Made by a program: the position numbers and the translations under genes
Shown here: in pieces, positions 53,116-60,726 of the stretch
Layout of the letters: every line of letters starts with the position of its first letter
How positions within the stretch are numbered: position 1 is the first letter of the stretch
DNA from: JAFDZV01 sp048594725
GTDB lineage: Bacteria; Bacteroidota; Ignavibacteria; OLB7
DNA length: 64,000 nucleotides
Reading direction: 5' to 3'
NCBI GenBank assembly: GCA_048594725.1
Contig: JBMDXA010000067.1
Coordinates: 8,092 to 72,091, forward strand
Notes under the pieces: model-generated
Databases searched by the model: none
The model's input: only the letters and a program-made list of their open reading frames with translations
What the model was told of the DNA's origin: nothing

Positions 53116-53367
53116 GATTTTCGATTTACGATTTTGGATTTACGATTGACGATTGGAGAAGAATCGGGGGAATCGATGGTGAGTTTGCGGGTTTCTTACG
53201 ATTGTCATGCCCGGCAAGCGAGCCGAGCAGTATCGACGATGTACGATTTTGGATTGACGATTGACGATTGGAGAAGAATCGGGGGAGCCGCTGGCGGGTT
53301 CACGGGCTGCTTGAGAGAGAATATCTGATCTTGAGATTGTCATGCCTGGCAAGCGAGCCGAGCAGTA
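53116..53367. repeat. two tandem copies of a composite non-coding element
   Basis: Unit 1 (53130-53232) and unit 2 (53245-53367) both begin GATTTTGGATT, continue GACGATTGGAGAAGAATCGG, and end with TGGCAAGCGAGCCGAGCAGT or its near copy. The middle parts differ, and there is no coding frame shared by the two. The unit adjoins a further GATT-word run at 53116. Confidence 0.75.
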
Positions 53368-53426
53368 GGGGTGCAGAGAGCGATTTCGTATCATCATCTC
53401 TGCATGCATCCTTTCTCTACCCTCTT

Positions 53427-53736
53427 CCCGCCATCACTACGGCCATCATCTCCACAAATCACTATCTTTCCATCTCTTCATTCGTGAAGATTTCATCTCC
53501 ACCGTGCGATCCCGCAGCACTCATGCTCTCCAACCCATCAAGATTGGCGCACATTCGCGGTTGCATGCGCGGCTGGTGGTGTGGGATCGCTCTGGCATCC
53601 CGCCATCACTACGGCCATCATCTCTATAAATCACCTATCTTTCCATTTCTTCATTCGTGAAGATTTCATGTCCACCGTGCGATTCGGTAGAGCCCCTGCG
53701 CTCCATCGCACTACGATTGGCGCACATTCGCGGTTA
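53427..53736. repeat. tandem duplication of about 137 bp (copies C and D of the dispersed element)
   Basis: Copy C (53427-53563) and copy D (53599-53736) share a start CCCGCCATCACTACGGCCAT, a middle TTCATTCGTGAAGATTTCAT and an end GATTGGCGCACATTCGCGG. The second halves are also related to elements at 17800-17888 and 23226-23310. Copy D ends two bases before the OsmC start codon, so it must carry that gene's ribosome-binding region. Confidence 0.8.
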
Positions 53737-53738
53737 TC

Positions 53739-54224
53739 ATGGCACGCATCACTGCATTTCTCGAGACCGGAACGAAAGTTTCCATACAGACCGATCGCCA
53801 CACCTGGTTTGCCGATGAGCCGATCGATGACGGGGGGACCGACGAGGGGCCAACTCCGTACGAGATGCTGCTGGGGAGCCTGGCGGCCTGCACCGCCCTG
53901 ACCGTACGCTACTATGCGAAGCTCAAGGGGCTGGAGCTGCACTGGATCAGGGCCGAGTACGAGTTCGACCGCATCCACGCCGAGGATTGCAGGGAGTGCG
54001 AAAATCCCGATACCGGCATGATCGAACGGGTGTCGTCGTTTGTCACCCTTGGCGGAAGGTTCACCGAGGCGCAGCGCGATCGTCTCCAGCAGATCGTGGG
54101 CCGCTGTCCGGTCCACAAGTCGCTGGCGCACGGTATCCGGATGGTCGATAACGTCCGTTTCGTGGAAGGAGATCCGGATGCCACCATCCGGGGCGCCGAT
54201 GATGCGCCGTCAATCGTCGGGTGA
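53739..54224 (+). CDS. OsmC-family peroxidase-like protein
   Basis: This 161-residue protein has the OsmC pattern: GPTPYEMLLGSLAACTALTV with the first active cysteine near residue 51, and GRCPVHKSLAHG with the second near 128, as in thiol peroxidases of the YhfA/OsmC type. WFADEPIDDGGTDEGPTPYE is the usual run-in for the 'DGG' subgroup. It probably reduces organic hydroperoxides in the cytoplasm. The first ATG is two bases after a dispersed repeat, with no clear Shine-Dalgarno site, so translation initiation depends on the repeat sequence. Its stop overlaps the longest reading of the next gene. Confidence 0.9.
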   Translation: MARITAFLETGTKVSIQTDRHTWFADEPIDDGGTDEGPTPYEMLLGSLAACTALTVRYYAKLKGLELHWIRAEYEFDRIHAEDCRECENPDTGMIERVSSFVTLGGRFTEAQRDRLQQIVGRCPVHKSLAHGIRMVDNVRFVEGDPDATIRGADDAPSIVG

Positions 54225-54334
54225 CAGGCGCTGCGGTGGGGTATGGTGCGGGCATTGGACCGAATATTGTTCCTGCTCCGATAGCCGGAGTGCAGGGAAT
54301 GAACAAGGTTTTTCACGCTCTCTTCAGAAGAATC

Positions 54335-54898
54335 ATGGCAAAGGAACAGCCGAAACAGAGGCCGCAGACAGCGGCACGCAAGCCAGCCGCCAAGAAGGCG
54401 GCTCCCAAGAAGGCCGCTCCCGCCTCCCCCCGCAAACGGGCAGGGAAGCCCGAGATGGGGAGCGTGGAGGATGCCATCGGCCTTGCGGTACAGGCTCATC
54501 ACGGGCAGACCGATAAGTACGGGCAGCCCTATATCCTGCATGTGCTGGGCGTTGCCGGCCGCTGCCGGTCGGTAGAGGAGAAGATCGTCGCGTTTCTGCA
54601 CGATGTGGTGGAGGATACCGATCATACGTTCGATGATCTGCGGCAACTGGGGTTCTCCGAGCGGATCATCGTGGCGGTGGACTGCCTTACCCGGCGCAAA
54701 GGGGAGAGCTATGATGCGTTCGTGGAGCGCATCGCTCCCAACCCGCTGGCGCGCGCGGTGAAGCTGGCCGATCTGGAGGATAACATGGACGTGCGCCGGA
54801 GCACCAGGGAGATGAAGGATAAGGATGCCGAGAGGATGGAGAAGTATCGTAAGGCGTGGCAGTATCTGGCGGCGCTGCATACCGCGCAGGGGGGGTAG
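54335..54898 (+). CDS. HD-domain (SpoT-hydrolase-like) protein with lysine/alanine-rich N-terminus
   Basis: This 187-residue protein begins with about 40 residues rich in Lys, Ala and Pro (PAAKKAAPKKAAPAS), like a histone H1 tail. Then comes an HD_4-type metal-dependent phosphohydrolase domain: AVQAHHGQTDKYGQPYILHV, AFLHDVVEDTDHTFDDL and VKLADLEDNMDV, where the His, His-Asp and Asp metal ligands are intact. This is the Mesh1/SpoT hydrolase fold, so (p)ppGpp or a related nucleotide is a likely substrate. Start options at 54299 and 54221 add membrane-neutral leader sequence; 54335 has AGAAG at good spacing. Confidence 0.75.
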   Translation: MAKEQPKQRPQTAARKPAAKKAAPKKAAPASPRKRAGKPEMGSVEDAIGLAVQAHHGQTDKYGQPYILHVLGVAGRCRSVEEKIVAFLHDVVEDTDHTFDDLRQLGFSERIIVAVDCLTRRKGESYDAFVERIAPNPLARAVKLADLEDNMDVRRSTREMKDKDAERMEKYRKAWQYLAALHTAQGG

Positions 54899-55170
54899 AG
54901 GCGCGGAGTCTGGGAGCAGAGTGGAATGGGGGGCGTCGTATGGTGTTGCTTCGTTTCCCCTCTCTTTTTCGTGGCTGTTCACCCCTGCCACCGCAGGGGG
55001 CGAGCCGTGAATCCGGCTCCAACGCCCGCCGGCAGTCCGTGACGGTATCACGGACCGATCGTCATGGCGTCCTTCCCAGAGGGTGCACGCAGCCGCCGGC
55101 AACTCTCATCCCCCCTCTATCACCCCGCACCTTCCTTCCAGGAACTACGCTCTAACAACGGAGCACCATC

Positions 55171-56214
55171 TCACAGAATCAGCATGGCATCGCCGTAGCT
55201 GTAGAAGCGATAGCCCCCCTTGATGGCGTGCTTGTAGGCTTTCAGCACCTTCTCCCGGCCGGCGAAGGCGCAGACCATCATCAGCACGGTGCTCTCGGGC
55301 TGGTGGAAGTTGGTGATAAGGCGATCGACGATCTTGAAGTCGTATGGCGGGTAGATGAACTTGTCGGTCCATGCGCGGTTCGGCTTCACCGTTCCCACCG
55401 TCAGCACGGAACTCTCCAGCGCCCGCACCACCGAGGCCCCCACCGCGTAGACGTTCCCCTTGGACTTGATGGTCTTGTTGATGGTCTCGGCGGCGGCCGA
55501 GGAGATCTCGAAATATTCCGAGTGCATCTTGTGCTTGGTCAGATCCTCCACTTCCACCGGATCGAAGGTGGAGCGGTTGATATGGAGCATGATGCGGGCG
55601 ATCTTCACCCCCTTGCGTTCCAGCCGGGCGATCAGTTTCTTGGAGAAGTGGAGCCCCGCTGTGGGTGCGGCAACCGAGCCGTTCACCCTGGCGAAGATCG
55701 TCTGGTAGTACTCACGGTCCTCCTCCACAGGTTCGCGGCCGATATACGGGGGGAGGGGCATCAGCCCGATACGCTCGATGGTCTTGAACAGATCGCCGGT
55801 ATGGTTGAACCGTACCGTGCGCCCGCGCGAGGTGGTGTTGTCGATCACCTCGCAATAGAGCTTGCCATCATCGAAGTAGATCTTGTTGCCGATTCTGACC
55901 TTCCGCGCCGGGTCTACGATCACATCCCAGAGCGAGGAGGTATCCTTCTGCGACAGTTCCCTCAGCAGCATCACTTCGATCTGCGCGTTTGTCTTCTCCT
56001 TCTTTCCTATCAGCCGTGCCGGAAAGACCCTCGACTCGTTGACCACAAGGCAGTCGCCTTTCTTGAAGGAGTCTACGATATCGCTGAAAACGCGATCTTC
56101 CATCTCGCCGGTTTTACGGTCGAGCACCAGAAGCTTCGATTGGTCTCGTGGCTCGGCGGGGAATTTCGCAGTTGCGGATTTGGGGGCGGTGTAGCGGAAG
56201 TCCGATAATTTCAT
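55171..56214 (-). CDS. queA: tRNA preQ1(34) S-adenosylmethionine ribosyltransferase-isomerase
   Basis: This 347-residue enzyme moves the ribosyl part of AdoMet to preQ1 in tRNA anticodons, the penultimate step in queuosine synthesis. It starts MKLSDFRYTAPKSATAKFPA and contains LLVLDRKTGEMEDRVFSDI, LVVNESRVFPARLIG, PLPPYIGREPVEEDREYYQTIFA, GSVAAPTAGLHF and TNFHQPESTVLMMVCAFAG, all standard QueA segments. The length is normal. It is transcribed alone on the minus strand. It acts on tRNAs with GUN anticodons, a set that includes the tRNA-Asn(GTT) encoded at 63346. Confidence 0.95.
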   Translation of the reverse strand: MKLSDFRYTAPKSATAKFPAEPRDQSKLLVLDRKTGEMEDRVFSDIVDSFKKGDCLVVNESRVFPARLIGKKEKTNAQIEVMLLRELSQKDTSSLWDVIVDPARKVRIGNKIYFDDGKLYCEVIDNTTSRGRTVRFNHTGDLFKTIERIGLMPLPPYIGREPVEEDREYYQTIFARVNGSVAAPTAGLHFSKKLIARLERKGVKIARIMLHINRSTFDPVEVEDLTKHKMHSEYFEISSAAAETINKTIKSKGNVYAVGASVVRALESSVLTVGTVKPNRAWTDKFIYPPYDFKIVDRLITNFHQPESTVLMMVCAFAGREKVLKAYKHAIKGGYRFYSYGDAMLIL

Positions 56215-56950
56215 GGAAGGATATCAAGCAAATGACGATATCACCCGGGGCAAGCGACGGCCGCAGGCGGGTCCGGGAACACCTCTACATCCATCAAGGA
56301 GGGCTTTGCTGGAAGCTGCAACGCGGAATTAGGGCATTTTCAGCTTATTAAAATTACAAAATCAAGAGGGGGGGATGCAATGGTTCGTATCAAACAGTTT
56401 GTGAGAATCCGTCAAAGCGCCGTAAGTTTCTTGCAATACAGCCCGCCGTTTCCGCTCCCGGCGCTATCACCCCTCCGGCAGCCCCGCCGTTTCCCCCGCC
56501 AGCCGCCTCCTTCTTCCTCCGGTAGCCCCTCTTTCGCTGCTCGCAAATCGGTCATATCGGTACGGCTACTCCCTTTGCATGGTGTATCGGAGCCTTCTAT
56601 GTGGTATCATCCCGCTATCGTCGAGGCTCGTCTTTTCGTTACCCATGTGATCCGCGTTGGGCTGTCTGGAAGGTTCAGGCATGGTAATCCCATCCTGAAA
56701 TCTCCGTTCGGCTCGTATCGGAGCCCCGCATTGAACCGCACCGGGCGCGCTCCGGGCGTGATGCGGGGAACCGGCCGTCACCGGGGAGCGGCCGTGTGAT
56801 GAGAATTTTCACGGCGACGTCTACTCTATGTATACTTGCGATGCGGACACCCCCCGCCTCTGCCGGAGAATCGGTCAAGGGGACGGAGATCCAGCGATAG
56901 CGCTTCAACTGTCAACTGCATAACTCTATTGATATGGTAGGAGCTTACAG
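56215..56950. other. long divergent intergenic region, no gene seen
   Basis: This 735-base gap separates queA from the large T9SS protein. One AT-rich patch (TTATTAAAATTACAAAATCA, 56345-56364) may be a promoter area for queA. A C-rich strand bias runs through 56440-56520. The open frames here have no recognisable start or composition. The ribosome-binding site TAGGAG for the next gene is at 56937-56942. Confidence 0.35.
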
Positions 56951-59900
56951 ATGAAACACCTCAACATTCTGCCGGGCGTCCTTGCCTGTGCTCTGTTTAT
57001 GAGCACCGGCGCACTGGCGCAGAACGCCACGCTGCCGGAGCGCTCCCGGCTCGACGTTGCCCGGACCGCCCTTGCCGAACAACAGCCCGGTTTCGTTGAA
57101 AACCGCGGGCAATGGCACCCCGATGCCCGGTTCATGGCGCGCGTGAACGGCCTGGATCTCTGGGTTACCAATAACGGCCTCGTCTACGATCTGTATCGCA
57201 TGGAGCAGGATGCCTCCAGGAAGATCGAGGGGCGAACCGGCCACGTGGTGAACATGCGCTTCGTGGGGGCCGGCTCCAGTGCCGATGCCGCCGGCGAGGG
57301 GGCGCAGCCCGGTGCCCTCAACTATTTCATCGGCAGGGACCGCTCGCGCTGGGCTACGGGCGTGCGCCGCTATAGCGAGGCGCGTATCAACAGCATCTAT
57401 CCCGGCATCGACGCCCGGCTCTATTTCGAGGAGGGGGCGCCCCGGTACGATCTTGTGGTGGCCCCCGGTGCCGATCCTTCCGCTATCAGGATGGCCTACG
57501 ATGGCGCCGAGAAGGTGACGGTCAACGGAGCCGGCAATCTGGTGTTCTCCACCTCGCTCGGCGAAGTGGCGCAGCAGGGGCTCTTCGCCTATCAGATCGT
57601 CGGCGGGAAGATGCGGCAGGTCCCCTGCCAGTTCAAGATCGGGAAGGATGGAGTCGCCAGTTTCCATCTGGCACAGGGCAGCTACGATCGTACGCTCCCG
57701 CTGGTGATCGATCCGATCATCTACAGCACCTACCTGGGGGGCTCGGCATGGGACGAGGCCAGGGCGGTTGCGGTGGATACCTCCTCGGCGGTTCCCAGGC
57801 TCTATGTTACCGGCTTCACCCTCTCCAACAACTTCCCCACGATACCGGGAAGCTACCAGACCACGTATGCCGGCAACGGCAGTGCATTCCCCGGAGGGGA
57901 CGTGTTCGTAGCGCGGATCGACCCGAGCGAGGCACCGGCGATTCAGCTGAACTGGGCCACCTATATCGGCAGCAATACCGATGATGCCGCCACCGACATC
58001 GCCATCGATGCCAGCGGCTCGAGCTATATCACCGGTGTGGCCGGCTCGGAGTTCCCGATCACTACCAATATCGCCAACGCCAATGCCAGGGGCGTCTTTG
58101 CGGTGAAGCTCAGCCCCCTCGGCAACTTCCTTACCTACTCCACCTTCATCTGCGACAACGCATCGGATCTCGATCCGGCGCTGGCGCTCGGTTCCGGCAA
58201 CAGGCTCTTTATCACCGGCGGCACCACATCGGAACTGTTCCCGGTGACCGGCAATGCCTACCAGGGGACCAAGGCCGCCGGAAGCGACGCCTTTGTGGCG
58301 GTGGTGGCGGCCGATGGCACCTCGCTTACCTACGGCTCCTATCTCGGCGGCAACCAGGATGATGCGGGCACCGGCATCGCGGCCGGAGCGTTCGGCGAGC
58401 TTTATGTTACCGGGCGTACCGGCTCGGCCAATTTCCCGATGCGGAGAAATCTGGCCTACGATACCACGCATAACGGTGACATGGATATCTTCATCACCAA
58501 GCTGGATATCGAGCAGAGCAGCGCAAGCCAGCTTGTCTACTCCTCCCTGTTCGGCGGTTCGGGGGCGGATATCCCGACGCAGCTGATGTACGATGCTCTC
58601 AACCAGATCGTGGTGGTGGGCTCTACCACATCGAGCAATTTCCCGGTGAAGAACGCCTATCAGACCACCTATGGGGGAGATGGGGATGGATTCATCCTCC
58701 GGATGAGCCCGTCGGTGATACCCGCCAATCAGATCACCTACAGCACCTATCTGGGGAACACCGGCTCCGATGCCATAACCGATGCGGCGGTTGCACGCAA
58801 CGGCGATCTCTATGTGACCGGCTGGGCCGGCCGCGGGTTCCCCCTGACGGTGAACGCCATCGACAGTTCCTACGGCGGCGATAGCTCCGACGTCTTCATC
58901 AGCAAGCTGAACCCCCAGGGGCGCCTGCTGTACTCCTCCTACTTCGGCGGTTCCGCCGGGGACAAGGGGTATGGCCTCGCGCTGGGCAGAAGCCAGAACA
59001 TCTTCCTGGTGGGCCAGACCGTGGCGAGCGATTTCCCCGTTTCGCGCACCCCCTACCAGGCTACGCTCCGGAGCGATAATCGTCCCGACGCGTTCGTAGT
59101 GCAGATGGCGATGCTTGAGCTTACCACTCCCATCGGCGGGGATACCCTCTGTAGCGGCTCTCCGTATACGATCACCTGGAACGGCGTGGCCGGAAGGAAC
59201 TACGATCTGTATATCTCCTCCGACAGCGGCCGTACCTACAATCCGCTTGCGTTCAACGTCACCGGCACCTCCTATCGCTGGAACATCCCGGCCAACTTCC
59301 CGGCCGGCACCGGCTACCGTATCAAGGTGAACACCACCGAGCAGCCGGAGTTCGACGTCAGCGATTCCAACTTCGTCATCAACGCTCTGCCGATCATCAC
59401 CCGCCAGCCGCAGAATGCCACGCAGGTGGCGGGCGGCACCGTTACCTTCATAGCGCTGGCTACCGGCACGCCGGAGCCGGCCGTGCAGTGGCAGTCCAAC
59501 TCCAACGGCACCTGGGTGACCATCGCCGGGCAGACCGGCACCACGCTGCGACTGGAGAACATCACCGCCGCGCAGAAGGGAACCCGCTACCGGGCGATCT
59601 TCACCAACAGCTGCGGCTCGGCTACCTCCGAAGTGGCCCTGCTGGACGTTTCGGCGCTTCAGGTGACGTCACCGGCCGGGGGCGAGGAACTCTGCGCCGG
59701 GACCGTGCACACCATCACCTGGCTGGCGCAGTCCACGGCGGGCCCGTTCGATATCTTCCTCTCCAGCAACGATGGGGGAGATTATACGTCGATCGCCACC
59801 GGGGTTACCGGCAACTCCTACAACTGGGCTATTCCCTCCACCCTCTTCGGTACCCGCTTCCGGGTGCAGGTGCGCATCTCCAATGCGGCGGCCATCGATG

Positions 59901-60487
59901 TGAGCGATTCCAGCTTTACCATCCACAGCCTTCCGTCCGTGCTGACCAACCCGGCCAGCCAGCGCCAGCCTGAAGGTGGTACCGCGTCGTTCCAGGCCCA
60001 GGGGGGCGGATTCCCGCTGCCGACGGTGCAGTGGCAGGTGAACAGCGGCACCGAGTGGGCCAACATCCCCGATGCCACCGGGCTTGGCCTGAGCGTGGAG
60101 AACGTGCAGATGACCCAGAACGGAACCCGCTACCGGGCGATCTTCACCAATAACTGCGGCTCCGATACCACCGAGGAGGCTGTGCTTACCGTGGACCCGC
60201 CAAGCAGTGTGGATCGCGAGTTCTCGGCCGCCTTCGGTCTTACGGTGGCCCCCAACCCGATGGTGGGCACCGGAAGCATCCGCTTCACGATGCCGCGCGC
60301 CGGCCGGGTGGAGCTTACCGTCACCGATATGCACGGCCGCGTGGTGGCCCATCCGCTTGATGCGGCGATGAGCGCCGGCCAGCACGCCGTGCCGTTCGAT
60401 GCCGCCTCGCTGCCGAGCGGCACCTACATGGTCGATATCGCTACCGGCAGGGAGCATCAGACCGTGAAGCTGACGATAACGAGATAA
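56951..60487 (+). CDS. large secreted SBBP-repeat/Ig-like protein with T9SS tail
   Basis: This 1178-residue protein has a signal peptide (MKHLNILPGVLACALFMSTG, cut after ALA). Residues about 45-255 are the DUF7948-type domain (FVENRGQWHPDARFMARVNG ... IDPIIYSTYLGG). Next come seven or so SBBP beta-propeller repeats (about 255-715), each with 'YSTYLGG ... D ... A.D..G..Y.TG.T.S..FP'. Then two pairs of Ig-like modules (715-1085): 'TSPAGGEELCAGTVHTITW' with 'RFRVQVRIS', alternating with 'LPxxxxxPxxQxxxxGGTxxFxA' units that include WQVNSG. The end (VAPNPMVGTGSIRFTM ... GTYMVDIATG) is a T9SS tail. Known relatives are surface or released adhesins with no enzymatic role. GAGC spacing and ATG 56951 fix the start. 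Confidence 0.87.
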   Translation: MKHLNILPGVLACALFMSTGALAQNATLPERSRLDVARTALAEQQPGFVENRGQWHPDARFMARVNGLDLWVTNNGLVYDLYRMEQDASRKIEGRTGHVVNMRFVGAGSSADAAGEGAQPGALNYFIGRDRSRWATGVRRYSEARINSIYPGIDARLYFEEGAPRYDLVVAPGADPSAIRMAYDGAEKVTVNGAGNLVFSTSLGEVAQQGLFAYQIVGGKMRQVPCQFKIGKDGVASFHLAQGSYDRTLPLVIDPIIYSTYLGGSAWDEARAVAVDTSSAVPRLYVTGFTLSNNFPTIPGSYQTTYAGNGSAFPGGDVFVARIDPSEAPAIQLNWATYIGSNTDDAATDIAIDASGSSYITGVAGSEFPITTNIANANARGVFAVKLSPLGNFLTYSTFICDNASDLDPALALGSGNRLFITGGTTSELFPVTGNAYQGTKAAGSDAFVAVVAADGTSLTYGSYLGGNQDDAGTGIAAGAFGELYVTGRTGSANFPMRRNLAYDTTHNGDMDIFITKLDIEQSSASQLVYSSLFGGSGADIPTQLMYDALNQIVVVGSTTSSNFPVKNAYQTTYGGDGDGFILRMSPSVIPANQITYSTYLGNTGSDAITDAAVARNGDLYVTGWAGRGFPLTVNAIDSSYGGDSSDVFISKLNPQGRLLYSSYFGGSAGDKGYGLALGRSQNIFLVGQTVASDFPVSRTPYQATLRSDNRPDAFVVQMAMLELTTPIGGDTLCSGSPYTITWNGVAGRNYDLYISSDSGRTYNPLAFNVTGTSYRWNIPANFPAGTGYRIKVNTTEQPEFDVSDSNFVINALPIITRQPQNATQVAGGTVTFIALATGTPEPAVQWQSNSNGTWVTIAGQTGTTLRLENITAAQKGTRYRAIFTNSCGSATSEVALLDVSALQVTSPAGGEELCAGTVHTITWLAQSTAGPFDIFLSSNDGGDYTSIATGVTGNSYNWAIPSTLFGTRFRVQVRISNAAAIDVSDSSFTIHSLPSVLTNPASQRQPEGGTASFQAQGGGFPLPTVQWQVNSGTEWANIPDATGLGLSVENVQMTQNGTRYRAIFTNNCGSDTTEEAVLTVDPPSSVDREFSAAFGLTVAPNPMVGTGSIRFTMPRAGRVELTVTDMHGRVVAHPLDAAMSAGQHAVPFDAASLPSGTYMVDIATGREHQTVKLTITR

Positions 60488-60510
60488 TCTCCCGTAGAGA
60501 CATTCTCCCT

Positions 60511-60544
60511 GCGGCCGGGCCTGCGTTCTGCGGGTCCGGCCGTT
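60511..60544 (+). terminator. likely terminator after the T9SS protein
   Basis: A 10-bp stem with one G-T pair, CGGCCGGGCC (60511-60520) with GGTCCGGCCG (60532-60541), is followed by TTTC. It begins 23 bases after the stop codon. Confidence 0.6.
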
Positions 60545-60726
60545 TCATATACAGGGCGCCGCCCCCGCTCCGGCGGATATATTTTTCAAAGGTGCCCGGC
60601 CACCAGCGCAAAAAAGCGGCGCTCTGGGGTCAATTCATTAAATTCATTCCACCGTATTATTACGGCAGGCTAGTTGCTGATCTACTACCAGATCGTGACC
60701 CATTTCTTACTCTTAGCCTCTTGTCT

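Noticed and set aside
53427..53736. CRISPR array
   Set aside because: Two units of 137 bp and two of about 110 bp are too long, too few and too divergent to be CRISPR repeats, and no cas gene is present in the window.
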